Notes: generated from the letters alone by a model not told the origin. 64,000 nucleotides of DNA from Stictocephala bisonia (GCA_035578905.1 JAQJVL010000254.1:210001-274000); one strand, 5' to 3'. Numbered from the stretch's first letter, positions 35,463 through 46,788 are shown. Program-made: numbers and translations.

Positions 35463-36173
35463 ACCTGTAGCTTCTTACGTCGTTTGTACCTGTAACTTCT
35501 TACGTCATTTGTACCTGTAACGTCTTACGTCGTTTGTACCTGTAACTTCTTACGTCGTTTGTACCTGTAACTTCTTACGTCGTTTGTACCTGTAACTCCT
35601 TACGTAGTTTGTACCTGTAACTTCTTACGTCGTTTGTACCTGTAACTTCTTACGTCGTTTGCACCTGTAACTTCTTACGTCGTTTGTATCTGTAACTTCT
35701 TACGTCGTTTGCACCTGTAACTTCTTACGTCGTTTGTACCTGTAACTTCTTACGTCGTTTGTACCTGTAACTCCTTACGTCGTTTGTACCTGTAACTTCT
35801 TACGTCATTTGTACCTGTAACTTCTTACGTCGTTTGCATCTGTAACTTCTTACGTCGTTTGTACCTGTAACTTCTTACATCGTTTTTACCTGTAACTTCT
35901 TACGTTGTTTGTATCTGTAACTTCTTACGTCGTTTGTACCTGTAACTTCTTACGTCGTTTGTACCTGTAACGTCTTACGTCGTTTGTACCTGTAACTTCT
36001 TACGTCGTTTGTACCTGTAACTTCTTACGTCGTTTGTACCTGTAACTCCTTACGTCGTTTGTACCTGTAACTTTTTACGTCGTTTGTACCTGTAACTTCT
36101 TACGTCGTTTGCACCTGTAACTTCTTACGTCGTTTGTATCTGTAACTTCTTACGCCATTTGTACCTGTAACGC
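35463..36173 (+). repeat. 25-bp tandem array, about 28 copies (B)
   Basis: Same unit as 20328-20862, mostly CTTCTTACGTCGTTTGTACC + TGTAA. Scattered variants (GCACC, GTATC, CGTCTT, CTCCTT) recur in blocks, but without the strict three-unit order of A. Longer than the A array by about 7 units. Confidence 0.93.
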
Positions 36174-36289
36174 ATCCGTATTAGGGGGCAAAGGTTTGGC
36201 TTTCGAATAAAAATTCTTGGTATATTAATAGAATACAGTGTTCACCTTTATAATTTTACTTTACTAAAAGAAATATACTTAATCGCTCT

Positions 36290-36351
36290 TTTTAATTTGT
36301 GATCAATAAGTTTATTGTGTTATCAATCAGTGTATTTTTGTGATTCATAAA
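36290..36351 (+). repeat. Vestige of the 42-bp array (B)
   Basis: About one degenerate unit (GTGATCAATAAG, then ATCAATCAG) at the position of the 23-copy array in A. The flanks on either side match A. Confidence 0.75.
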
Positions 36352-37463
36352 CTTATTTAGTAACAAAAAATTGTTTATTGATCTATGTGAAGTATATAAG
36401 TGTTGATTATGAACTTCATATCAAGAAAAATGTAAATATATATTATCTTTAAAATGTAAATTAATAAAAATTAAATTCAATAAATTAATTTTGCTTAAAG
36501 AAGGTTAAGTAATTACCGTTTATGTGAATGTCATAGATAAAGTGAGACATGAATTCCAATCTAAGATTATTAGACTGATTAATATTGATGGCTCTAACAT
36601 AAACGAAACAAACTAAGCAGCAACGACAAAGAAATCAGAAATGAACAAACAATTATATATTTTAAAACAAATGTATTCCTTGAATTTTTTAAAGTTGGCT
36701 TATAATGTGGAGGGAGAGAGTCACTGAAAGTGAAACAGTTAGAGAACAAGTATCATAGATCATTTTATTTATTTATAATCAAGGATGGTATATTTCTAGT
36801 TATATTTGTAAATAGCCATAAGACAATCAATTAACAATCAATTTTAAATCAACTAACTGAGCGAAAATAACATTTAGCTTTTACTGGTTTAGCAAACATG
36901 AGTTGAAAGGATAGCAAATAATGCAATATATTTGAGGATTTGTTGTATATTTATAATTTACTTTAATAATTTACTAACGAACGTTGAACGAGTGGGAATT
37001 TAAAAATCTATTTAGCTTACATTTCATGTCTATACATTACTTAACTAATATTTTAAACAACTCATACATATTTGAAATAGACAATTAAAATAAATTTATT
37101 TACTTTTACATATTATGTGGTTAGTTACATGCAGTAAACGAATAATTACGTCAAATATTTCCGCTGATTGAGTGTAAAAACGTGTGATAACACTAATAAA
37201 AACACTATTGCAAACGATTATTTTTATTTAGTAACTGAACTATAGTAAATATTATAATATAATATTATAACATATACTATTAATAATAATTATACTATTT
37301 AAAAAAAAAACTAAATAATTATTATAAAACACTGTGGTTACAAAATGTGGTATTGTTCAATTAATCACAGTCTTAAAGGTAAAAGTTTCATTTATAAAAG
37401 CCTCAGTACATAAAACCCCCTTTTTTAGTATTGGTATTCATACTAAGCTCTTGAACTTAAATT
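36352..37463 (+). repeat. Spacer duplicated from copy A
   Basis: Aligns with 21956-23045. No gene recognised. Confidence 0.85.
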
Positions 37464-38099
37464 AGCCAAATATGGCTGTATGCATGTTCAGTTTGCCAAA
37501 TATGGCTGTATGCATGATCAGTTTGCCAAATATGGCTGTATGCATGTTCAGTTTGCCAAATATGGCTGTATGCATGATCAGTTTGCCAAATATGGCTGTA
37601 TGCATGATCAGTTTGCCAAATATGGCTGTATGCATGATCAGTTTGCCAAATATGGCTGTATGCATGTTCAGTTTGCCAAATATGGCTGTATGCATGTTCA
37701 GTTTGCCAAATATGGCTGTATGCATGATCAGTTTGCCAAATATGGCTGTATGCATGTTCAGTTTGCCAAATATGGCTGTATGCATGTTCAGTTTGCCAAA
37801 TATGGCTGTATGCATGTTCAGTTTGCCAAATATGGCTGTATGCATGATCAGTTTGCCAAATATGGCTGTATGCATGTTCAGTTTGCCAAATATGGCTGTA
37901 TGCATGTTCAGTTTGCCAAATATGGCTGTATGCATGATCAGTTTGCCAAATATGGCTGTATGCATGTTCAGTTTGCCAAATATGGCTGTATGCATGTTCA
38001 GTTTGCCAAATATGGCTGTATGCATGATCAGTTTGCCAAATATGGCTGTATGCATGTTCAGTTTGCCAAATATGGCTGTATGCATGATCAGTTTGCCAA
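37464..38099 (+). repeat. 30-bp tandem array with CArG-type sites, 21 copies (B)
   Basis: Same unit as 23046-23828, each with CCAAATATGG and ATGCAT. Units differ almost only at one base: GCATGTTCAG or GCATGATCAG. The order of T/A along the array is T A T A A A T T A T T T A T T A T T A T A. The A form is absent from copy A. Confidence 0.95.
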
Positions 38100-38544
38100 A
38101 TACAACATCAGCTGTCTATAAGGGTAATTCAACATGGTTCGTTGACTGACAAAGGAGGAGTAATTAAAAATATACAAATACCAACTATTACTTCACAAAT
38201 GAAACAATATGTCTAAATATAGATCTCCTATAACTTTTCGAAAGTGATTGTTAACGCCTGCCATAGTACGGTAGGTAACCCAAACCTGCACGTATATTGC
38301 CGTTGGCAGTGTTCAGGCGCTTCTCACAGACCGAAATAATATCTACACAAATAGACGAAATGCTGAGTAAGTTAAAAAAATATATAAATTTATTACATTT
38401 TACTTCACTAAAACTTCTGCCGGCTCTCTTACATTTATTTTAAGATAATTTATTTTTATGTTTATGGAAACATATATATTTGTCATATAAATGCCACATA
38501 TACCGAATCTCAGGATATGAACAATAGTTCTTTATTTTTTCTTA
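38100..38544 (+). repeat. Spacer duplicated from copy A
   Basis: Aligns with 23829-24365, minus the 60-bp and TA-repeat expansions in A. Confidence 0.8.
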
Positions 38545-38805
38545 AATAAAATATGTATTTCTTAAACCTGAGCTTTTGATGGATATGGGCACACTTATTT
38601 CATTTTAATAAATATATGGCAGATATAAATCAGAAAGCAATATACAAGATGATTCTTAAAGCTCTTCCCTACTTCCACAATACATTGTACAAGAAAAAAA
38701 TAATGAAAAAAAAAACAAAAAAGTCTTAAGAACATTGATCCTAAAACATGTCATTAACGAGTTACAGCTAGCAAAAGATTTAATCTATCAAGCCATTTAA
38801 GACAC

Positions 38806-39050
38806 ACTTGATAAAACGAGCTTTTACCTCACTGATTCTATTTATGTTGGCTAATATCTTCGTAAAAGAGCGTAGTGGGCAATTTGTAACTAGGTGATCA
38901 TAGACTCCCCACAGGTTTTGATAGTCTCCCCGCAATCACATGACTGATCTACTGTAAATATTTATAATTCCAGAGTTACATATCCCCCCGCCAGTTTGGA
39001 AGTGATCCAACAGTGACCATTCCCTATGAGGGAGGTCCACCTACTGGTAT
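38806..39050 (-). pseudogene. LINE C-terminal fragment, left arm (B)
   Basis: Minus-strand homologue of 26342-26635. It is broken by small indels (for example around the repeated TTTTGATA/CTCCCCAC stretch near 38905), so no long frame survives. Confidence 0.6.
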
Positions 39051-39170
39051 TGAGAAGATCAAATTTCTTGCCCAATACTGCTGAGGCATAGCGTGGAACA
39101 GTTTTTATGGACGAAATGAATTCTTTATTAACGATCCGTCAATGCCTGTACTGCATCGATCCGTCAATGC

Positions 39171-39425
39171 ATGAACCTCCCTCATAGGGAATGGTCACCG
39201 TTGGATCGCTTCCAAACTGGCGTGGGGATATGTAACTACTGGAATTATAAATGGGTATTTACAGTAGATCAGTTATGTGATTGTGGAGAATATATCAAAA
39301 CAATGGATCACATAGTTTCAGAGTGCCCACTACGCTCTTTTATATCAGAGATAAATATCAGCCAGCATAAATAGAATCAGTGAGGTAAAACTTGTTTTAT
39401 CAAGTGTGTCTTAAATGGCTTGATG
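39171..39425 (+). pseudogene. LINE C-terminal fragment, right arm (B)
   Basis: Begins NLPHREWSPLDRFQTGVG and keeps the CDCGEYIKTMDH block. The frame is lost after CPLRSF because of an inserted AT-rich stretch. Partner of 38806-39050. Confidence 0.65.
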
Positions 39426-39784
39426 GATTAAATCGTTTGCTAGCTGTAACTCGTTAAATGACTGTTTTCGGATCAATGTTCTTAAGAGGTTTTTTATTCT
39501 TTATTTTTATCTTGTACAATGTATTGTGGAAGTAGGGAACAGCTTTAAGAATCGTCTTGTATATTGCTTTATGATTAATATCTAAAAGTTTCATGTATTT
39601 ATTAAAATTCAGTAAGCGTGCCCATATTTCTTAAAAAGGCCAGGTTTAAGAAATATATATTTTATTTCAATCTACCTTTCAAGTTTTAACAGTTATTGTA
39701 GTTAAGCTACAAAGTACGGATGTGATGTTGTATGCATGTATGTATATCGTATGAAACCCAATGAAGATAAAATGAGAATAAAAA

Positions 39785-40081
39785 GGCCTCTTGCTAGCCT
39801 AATGGTTAGCACTTCCACTTCTAATGCAGATTGTCACGGGTTCAAATCCTATCAATATCACTGTACGTGTATGGGCGGGCGGGTGGGTCAATATCACTGT
39901 ACGTGTATGGGCGGGCGGGTGGGTCAATATCACTGTACGTGTATGGGTGGGCGGGTGGGTCCACTTAAATTAATTTAAAGTGTCAAACAGGGGTGTCAAA
40001 GAGGTTTGGACCTTTGTCTGTTAACAACGTACGATTATAATAATAAAAAATTCCACTGTCGTAGACAGTAAAATAAAATAA
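39785..40081 (+). mobile_element. tRNA-derived SINE interrupted by G-rich minisatellite (B left arm)
   Basis: The SINE head (CTTGCTAGCCTAATGGTTAG and B box GGTTCAAATCC) runs to 39850. The expected next bases AAGAG are replaced by about 105 bp of the 36-bp G-rich repeat. The SINE resumes at GTCCACTTAAATTAATTTAA and ends at GTAGACAGTAAAAT. The anticodon-type stem is more degenerate than in the other arms. Confidence 0.85.
39852..39957 (+). repeat. Three units of the G-rich 36-bp repeat at a new site
   Basis: Three units with CACTGTACGTGTATGGGCGG and GCGGGTGGGTCAATATCA, nearly identical to one another, lying inside a SINE. The large array in A is at a different position in the mosaic, so this is a separate insertion of the same minisatellite. 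Confidence 0.93.
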
Positions 40082-40293
40082 AAATACTCAAAAATCAGTA
40101 TTCGTGTCAACTATTTAGATTATAAAATTAATCTAAACTAAGACAAAAATAACAATACAATTAAAAATATCCCCCTTCACACAGCTAAGTTCAAACCCTT
40201 CAGCCATTCTACAGCCTAATGGAATAGTTGGTCATGCTTTAAGGTGAAATTAGGTCCTTTAAACCCTCCCCAAGATTCAATCCAAGATGTTGT

Positions 40294-40569
40294 GTGATGA
40301 AGGTACGAGCCAGGTGCAGGGGAGGTTTTCGGGATCGTAGACGTCTTCGCACTGAAGCAGATCCTGCAGGATGGGTAAACTGGTGGCCGATACGATCTTC
40401 TTATACTCTTAACAATGCATCTTTACGACGAATCTCAGGAGGAGCTATACTGAATAGTACTAGGAGCCATGGTAGTGGAGTAGCCATCAGAGTGCCACTA
40501 ATTGATTGTTCTCATGGCCCTGTTCAACTGCGTAATAACTTCGCTAACACGAGCATTTTGTATGCATGA
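40294..40569 (+). CDS. Conserved 91-codon frame in left arm (B), function unknown
   Basis: Plus-strand homologue of the frame at 32217-32492. It starts MMKVRARCRGGFRDRRRL and keeps SLRRISGGAILNSTRSHGSG as in the A right arm. No recognised domain. It lies in the inverted arm, so its counterpart in the same element is 46011-46286 on the minus strand. Coding status is doubtful. Confidence 0.25.
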   Translation: MMKVRARCRGGFRDRRRLRTEADPAGWVNWWPIRSSYTLNNASLRRISGGAILNSTRSHGSGVAIRVPLIDCSHGPVQLRNNFANTSILYA

Positions 40570-41547
40570 AAAGTTTTGATAATTATGAATACTAAAATTT
40601 GAAATTATTTATCATGAGAAACAGTCAATGTTGTAGTGATGGTATTGTATAGGAACAATTTTGTATGTGCTATTTTTTATGTGTATATAATGAAAACATA
40701 TAATAATAGTGTTTTCATTATATACACTATTCATGAATACATGAATAGTGTAGAATAGTGGTAACTTATTCAACCTAAAATTTGTTCATGCTTTCATAAT
40801 ACATTTTCGGGATGTTCAGTACCAATATTTAGTAGAAATTAGGTGTCGGAGACATAGAGTTAGTATCATTAGTGATACATTAGTATAGACCGAAGCCGCC
40901 CATATGCATCGCACCACGGCAGTTTTTGTTACGTTAGTTTAGCATAGCCTTTTGTAGAATGTTTTTACAAATTCTACTGACGAAATCAAAAGAAATTTTC
41001 ATGGGACATAATAAACATGAGGCAAGAAAGTAACATCATTAAACATTTGTTATCACGATAAAATATGTTTCCTCAGCGTACACAAGTAACTATCTTACGT
41101 GACTATTTCTCATTAGGCGCATGTTTAGTAGTTGCCGCCATTAGATCCTCTGATAGAATTAGGTAACCAAACTCTGTCAGGATATATCACACCATAATTA
41201 TTGGCACTTCAGCGTCAAAACTTTGGTCTGGTACAAATGAACGTCACACAGTAAAAGTATACCTACTATAGTTACACCTACCATAATTACAAAATGTAAA
41301 ACAATATTATTAATGATATATTTCGCAAAATCATATTCACCTTCCCCTGGCCAGAGGAATTTGCAAAGGAATGTAATGTATATGTTATATATGTACGAAC
41401 TATGATATATAACTTCGTTGTATGAAGTTAAATATCATAATTTCTAAATACAAGCAAAAAAATTTAATACAAATTAAATCTCAAAATATTTTATCTTCAA
41501 TTTACATATAGATTTATGAATATCATAAAAAAGGCTCAACTGCATGT

Positions 41548-41548
<1 letters not shown>

Positions 41549-41587
<39 letters not shown>
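41549..41587. repeat. Poly-A tract
   Basis: About 39 consecutive A. The homologous place in copy A (29063-29075) has a run of about 13, so this is ordinary slippage. Confidence 0.95.
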
Positions 41588-41590
<3 letters not shown>

Positions 41591-42154
41591 TGAATAGTGA
41601 GTAAGTTGAAATTATAATAAATTATTACGAGCAGTCTTCACTTATGTTACAGAGTTCATCCACTAATTAATTATAAATACTACACCTTGCATCTTACAAT
41701 GATTCTGATTCTAGCAAAGATGGCGATGGGCTTATTTTGATTTATTTTCATAATATACATTCAAAATGGAGCTACATGAGATATATTTTAAAGAGCGATT
41801 GATGAAACACATTTTTATGAAATTCAGTTTTTTCAAATGTTTAAGCTAGTTGTACTTTCATTTTTGGTTAAGTTTATTACCACGTGTGAATAAAAATAAA
41901 ATCGTAACAATAAAATAATATTCAAATCGTTTGTTATTCAATAGAAAGCACTTCATTAAGTTATGACAATATCTATACATATAGGTGATTAATTAAAAAC
42001 AAGATTAGTCAATGATACAATATAATAATAATAAACAATTTAATAGTTTAGATAATCACAAATACTAATGTTAATGTACAGTCAAAAATAATAAAAAACC
42101 TTTCTTTAATTATTTCTAGCTAAAAAACAATAAAATCGTCATATAAAAATGTCA

Positions 42155-42345
42155 TAATATATCGAAATATTGGAACGTTCCAGGGAATGCTGTGTTATTT
42201 GTGACATTGGAATGCAATTGTGATCCCAGCACGGGTCAGACATGATATTACACTTAGAGAGAACTGATATTGAGGCCGAAAACAGCTGTAATTTTACCTT
42301 GTAGTAAGGCACTGTGTCTTTTATTCTCTTCCATTTACCCATAAA
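42155..42345. repeat. Segment related to 11515-11700 (B; A copy at 29690-29880)
   Basis: The two mosaic copies are nearly identical here, and both are clearly but distantly related to 11515-11700. A minus frame of 67 codons is open in both but closed in the distant copy, arguing against coding. Confidence 0.6.
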
Positions 42346-42741
42346 AGTCTATTAAATAGATCTGAGTTATGGACATTAGCTGAATAGGCATTAGTATTTA
42401 GAATTTCTTACTAATCACAACTATGTTCATTTTATAGAAGATGTGATTTAATATTTTCCTAGTATAGTTGGTTCTCTTAAAAATATAGTAGTGCAAAGAC
42501 TCTTTGTCCATTTTATTACTTATTTATCACGTAATAAATATTTATGGTATTCTCTGAAGCATTGTACATTAGGCCAAAATATGTGAAACCATAAAGTAAT
42601 AAATTACTTTATATGAAGAAGTCAGTCTTCTTAAATTACTTTAAGAGCGGCGTCTTCACAAAGTAGACGGAAGGGTTCTGTACGTAAAGTTAAAAATAAA
42701 AGTGAATTTCATAAACAAGTGCAATATTTCTTATATATTTA

Positions 42742-43858
42742 TGGGGTGTCTTTTTTAAATGGGCTACCATATGTTAAATTTTGATCTTGGAAACCATAAA
42801 TTTGACAAATAACTTTGAATGGGGAACCTACCTTGTTTTTAGCGACCATTAAAATAACATATTTAAAAAAAAAATACAGCTGCCATTTTCCGATATGGTG
42901 GTCAACTTTGTTTATTCCTAAGCAAAACCCTGTATTTTATAGTTTTATTTAGATCGAAATCGTAATTTTATGACTTTATCATTGGCAGTTTTTTATTATT
43001 TAGCTTGATAACGTAGTTATGAGAGATCAAAATGTTCATATTCCTTATGGAACTTACCATTGAGATAAACATTTTTGTAGTACGCATTCAAAAAATGATA
43101 TAATCTGCAAAAACTACAACATACATTTGGAAAATGCATGCCTATTATTTTTTTCACGATTTAACATCACAGTGTATTAAATTATAACACGCAGAAATTG
43201 AAACAAATATGTTACTATTCTGTCATTCTGTGCCTACATAAATTGACGTTGGCATCACTGTTACCATTATCAGCTGTTTAAGTCAACTTCCGGTATAGAT
43301 CGACAGCTGTATTAGAAGTTGACATAAAACAGCTGATGAAGTTAACAGTTCTGCGAATGTTTGTGTGACAAAATAGTAAGACATTTGTTTCAATTTCTTT
43401 GTGTTATAATTTAATACACAACGCTGTTTTATCATGAAAAGAGAATAGCTAGGCATGCATTTTCCAAATGTATGTTGTAATTTTTGCAGATTAGATGGTT
43501 TTTTTGAATGCGTACTAAAAACATTGTTATCTTAATGGTAAGTCCCTAAGGAATTAGAATATTTTGCGCTTTCATATCTACGAATTGAATCAAGCAACAT
43601 GTTGAAAAACTGCCAAGTGTAAAATAGTTTTAAAATTACTATTCTATATGAAACAATAAAAAAATAGGGTGTTCCATAAGAGAAAAAAAACAAAGATGAC
43701 CACCATGTTAAAAAATAACGGCAGTTTTTTTTTTTTTAATTTGGAATATGTATTGTTAACGGTCGCTAAAAACGAGGTACGGTTCGACATTTAAATTTAA
43801 TTATCAGACTTATGATTTCCAAGATTACAATGATGGCTCATTTAAAAAAGACAACCTG
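42742..43858. mobile_element. Palindromic element inside copy B
   Basis: Homologue of 30279-31411 at the same position. The right end is now GACAACCTG, where A has GACACCCTG. Non-coding. Confidence 0.85.
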
Positions 43859-44551
43859 TGTAACAAATTACATAAATTCTCATTTACATTTATAAGCTAG
43901 AGAAAAAATGAGGCTTTTTATTTATATAATATTGTATATTATATTTAATTAGGTAAAACTGCACAATTAATTAGTCACCTTCAATTCTTTTCATATTTTT
44001 ATATGATGATAAGGTAGTCCTCACATTTAGTAAGAAAAATGAAAATCAAGTGTCGGAAATCCATCGTTCACGTTGCAAAGCGATAAGAAGGTTTAACGTC
44101 CACGTGCTATCACTGAAATTTCGGAGATATCACGCTGCAGCAGTTACGGTTAGTTTAGGTTATTGTACTGTAGAACGAACCTGTATTAACGATAGTGAAC
44201 CACTTTTCAGTCACTAGAATTTGTAAAAACATTCTACAAAAGGCTATGCTAACCTAACCTATAACTGCCGCGGCGTGATGTAAGTTATATGGGCGGCCTG
44301 GATGTACACTAAGGTATCACTCACTAATGATACTAACTCTATGTTTCCGTCACCTAAATTTACTAAATATTGGTACTGAGCATCCCAAAAATGTATTATG
44401 AAAGTATGAACAGATTTTAAGTTGACTCAGTAATAGTGCAGAATTTCCACTATTCTGCACTATTCATGTATTCATGAATAGTGTATATAATGAAAACACT
44501 ATTATATACACTAAAATTATATGTTCTCATTATATACACATGTTTATTATA

Positions 44552-45891
44552 AAAGGGTGATTTTTTTATTGGTGCTTTTTTTAATACTAAATATAAAAAT
44601 GAAAAACAACCTGCATTGACATAAAAATGGATTTATTTGAACTACAGTGTCATGACATTAACGTTTAAAAATGATTTCTGGCATATGGGCTCCATTTCGT
44701 TCGCGTAGAAAGCCCAATCGAGTAGTCCAATTTTCGAATACTCTTTCCAGCAGCTGTGGTTGAATTCCGCCAATAACTCGACGAATGTTAGCTTCCAATT
44801 CATTTAAAGTTTGTGGCTTGTCAGCGTATACTTGAGACTTAACATATCCCCACAGAAAGTAGTCTGTTGGCGTGATATCACACGACCGTGGGGGCCAGTT
44901 GACACTACCTCTAAATGAGATGATACGTTCACCAAATGTTTCTGCCAAGAGGCCAATTGTGTCGTTTGCCGTGTGGCACGTCGCGCCGTCTTGTTGGAAC
45001 CAGACATTTTCTAAATCCACTTCAAGTTCGTTTAGCTGAGGAACGAAAAAGTCCCGTAACATTGCTTGATAGCGTTGACCGTTTACCGTAACAGTCTGGC
45101 CAGCATTGTCTTTAAAAAAATAAGGGCCAATAACACCACCTGCCCAAATGGCGCACCAAACGGTAAGTTTTTGTGGATGAAGGGGCACACCAACAAATTC
45201 TTTTGGGTTTTTATTACTCCAAATCCGACAATTCTGTTTGTTGACAAAGCCGCATAACCAGAAATGAGCCTCATCACTGAAAAAAATCTTGCCTGCGAAA
45301 GCTGGGTCACGTGTTATCTTATTTTGAGCCCATTCAACGAAATCAAGACGCTTGCGATAGTCTAAACGTTTCAGTTCTTGCACCAATTGAATCTTGTATG
45401 GATATAGGCGTAGATCCTTCCGTAAAATATTCCTTAGAGTTGAATAGCAGATCGCTAATTGCTGCGCACGATGACGAATCGACACACTTGGATCCTCTTC
45501 AACACTACGAGCAACAGCATCAACAGCCTCTTCGGTCCTTACTGTGCGGCGTCTCTGCCGATGCTTGTCAACAAGAGTGTGGGTATTACGAAAACGATTA
45601 ACCAAAGCTCGAATACCTGACTCTGATGGACGATTATGAGGTCCGTAAATCGGACGAAGAGCTCGGTAAGTTGCCCGAACTGAACTGCGGTTTTCAAAAT
45701 AAATTTGCACTATTCGCAAACGCTCTTCATTTGTAAGTCTGTTCATGGTTACACAATAATACGCACTAGACAATACAAATATTGAAATGACATATGATAA
45801 TAAGCAAAGATCAGCTGTTTTATTCGAATTTAAATGTTGTGTTTAGTAGTGGTGCCAACTTAAAAAACGCACCAATAAAAAAATCACCTTT
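44552..45891 (-). mobile_element. Complete mariner-type transposon
   Basis: A 1340-bp element with terminal inverted repeats of about 31 bp: AAAGGGTGATTTTTTTATTG at the left, and at the right the complement of AAAGGTGATTTTTTTATTGG (one base shorter in the G run). It is flanked by TA on both sides (44550-44551, 45892-45893). It encodes one full-length transposase on the minus strand. The matching site in copy A is empty, proving a clean TA insertion. Intact gene, intact ends and a known empty site suggest recent movement. Confidence 0.96.
44658..45773 (-). CDS. mariner/Tc1-superfamily transposase
   Basis: A 371-codon uninterrupted frame, full length for an IS630-Tc1-mariner transposase, which excises and inserts the element at TA dinucleotides in the nucleus. 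Residues about 15-40 and 99-117 look like the two N-terminal helix-turn-helix DNA-binding units; a basic RQRRR patch lies between them. The catalytic triad is visible: D167 in SDEAHFWL, D262 in QQDGATCHTA and D299 in SCDITPTDYFLWG. Thirty-six residues separate the second and third acidic residues, so it is neither classical DD34D mariner nor DD34E Tc1. The conventional start may be the second Met (45746, MNRLTNEERL), giving 362 residues. Codon composition is richer in G/C than the surrounding DNA. No frameshift or missing catalytic residue seen. Very likely a functional gene, though activity cannot be judged from sequence alone. Confidence 0.95.
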   Translation of the reverse strand: MSSAYYCVTMNRLTNEERLRIVQIYFENRSSVRATYRALRPIYGPHNRPSESGIRALVNRFRNTHTLVDKHRQRRRTVRTEEAVDAVARSVEEDPSVSIRHRAQQLAICYSTLRNILRKDLRLYPYKIQLVQELKRLDYRKRLDFVEWAQNKITRDPAFAGKIFFSDEAHFWLCGFVNKQNCRIWSNKNPKEFVGVPLHPQKLTVWCAIWAGGVIGPYFFKDNAGQTVTVNGQRYQAMLRDFFVPQLNELEVDLENVWFQQDGATCHTANDTIGLLAETFGERIISFRGSVNWPPRSCDITPTDYFLWGYVKSQVYADKPQTLNELEANIRRVIGGIQPQLLERVFENWTTRLGFLRERNGAHMPEIIFKR

Positions 45892-46010
45892 TATATACAT
45901 AAAAAATAGCATATTACAAAATTGTTCCTATGCAATACCATCACTACAACATTGACTGTTTCTCATGACAAATAATTTCAAATTTTAGTATTCATAATTA
46001 TCAAAACTTT

Positions 46011-46286
46011 TCATGCATACAAAATGCTCGTGTTAGCGAAGTTATTACGCAGTTGAACAGGGCCATGAGAACAATCAATTAGTGGCACTATCATGGCTAA
46101 TCCACTACCATGGCTCCCAGTACTATGCAGTATAGGTCCTCCTGAGATTGGTCGTAAAGATGCTCTGCTAAGAGTATAAGAAGATCGTATCGGCCACCAG
46201 TTTACCCATCCTGCAGGATCTGCTTCAGTGCGAAGACGTCTACGATTCCGAAAACCTCCCATGCAGCTGGCTCGTACCTTCACCAC
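46011..46286 (-). CDS. Conserved 91-codon frame in right arm (B), function unknown
   Basis: Minus-strand homologue of 32217-32492. It starts MVKVRASCMGGFRNRRRL and has SRASLRPISGG and HSTGSHGSGLAMIVPL, variants shared with the A left arm rather than with the A right arm. No domain recognised. Coding status is doubtful. Confidence 0.25.
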   Translation of the reverse strand: MVKVRASCMGGFRNRRRLRTEADPAGWVNWWPIRSSYTLSRASLRPISGGPILHSTGSHGSGLAMIVPLIDCSHGPVQLRNNFANTSILYA

Positions 46287-46502
46287 ACAACATCTTGGAT
46301 TGTATCTTGGGGAGGGTTTAAAGGACCTAATTTCACCTTAAAGCCTGACCAACTATTCCATTAGGCTGTAGAATGGCTGAAGGGTTTGAACTTAGCTGTG
46401 TGAAGGGGGATATTTTTAATTGTATTGTTATTTTTGTCTTAGTTTAGAGTAATTTTATAATCTAAATAGTTGACAAGAATACTGATTTTTGAGTATTCTT
46501 AT

Positions 46503-46668
46503 TTTATTTTATTGTCTACGACAGTCGCATTTTTTATTATTATATTCATACGTTGTTGAGTGACCCCTTTGACACTTTAATTTAATTTAAGTGGACCTCT
46601 TAGTATTTGAAACCATGACCTTCTGCACTGGAAGCAGAAGTGCTAACCAGTAGGCTAGCAAGAGGCCT
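46503..46668 (-). mobile_element. tRNA-derived SINE in right arm (B)
   Basis: Homologue of 32706-32873, with the same decayed B box (GTTTCAAATAC) and intact TTCTGC-TTCCAGT-GCAGAA stem-loop. Confidence 0.8.
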
Positions 46669-46788
46669 TTTTATTTTCATTTTATTTTCATTGGGTTTCA
46701 TACGATATACATACATGCATACAACATCACATCCGTACTTTGTAGCTTAACTACAATAACTGTTATATACTTGATAGGTAGATTGAAA

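Larger units (their letters stand above)
38545..39668. repeat. Retrotransposon-derived palindrome, uninterrupted (B)
   Basis: A continuous 1.1-kb inverted repeat centred near 39115, homologous to 24365-27195 without the G-rich array. It retains the inverted pair of LINE C-terminal fragments. Confidence 0.85.
39665..46788. mobile_element. Inverted-arm element, copy B, with mariner insertion
   Basis: Homologue of 27191-32994. Without the 1342 bp of mariner element plus one TA it would be about 5.78 kb, matching A. The left arm has a minisatellite insertion in its SINE; the right arm carries the mariner. Confidence 0.82.

Noticed and set aside
20328..38099. CRISPR-like arrays (25-, 30- and 42-bp units)
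   Set aside because: Units are strictly head to tail with no variable spacers, no cas genes are present, and the sequence is eukaryotic.
45066..45601. Plus-strand frames of 63 and 96 codons
   Set aside because: They lie antisense within the transposase gene and carry no features of their own.
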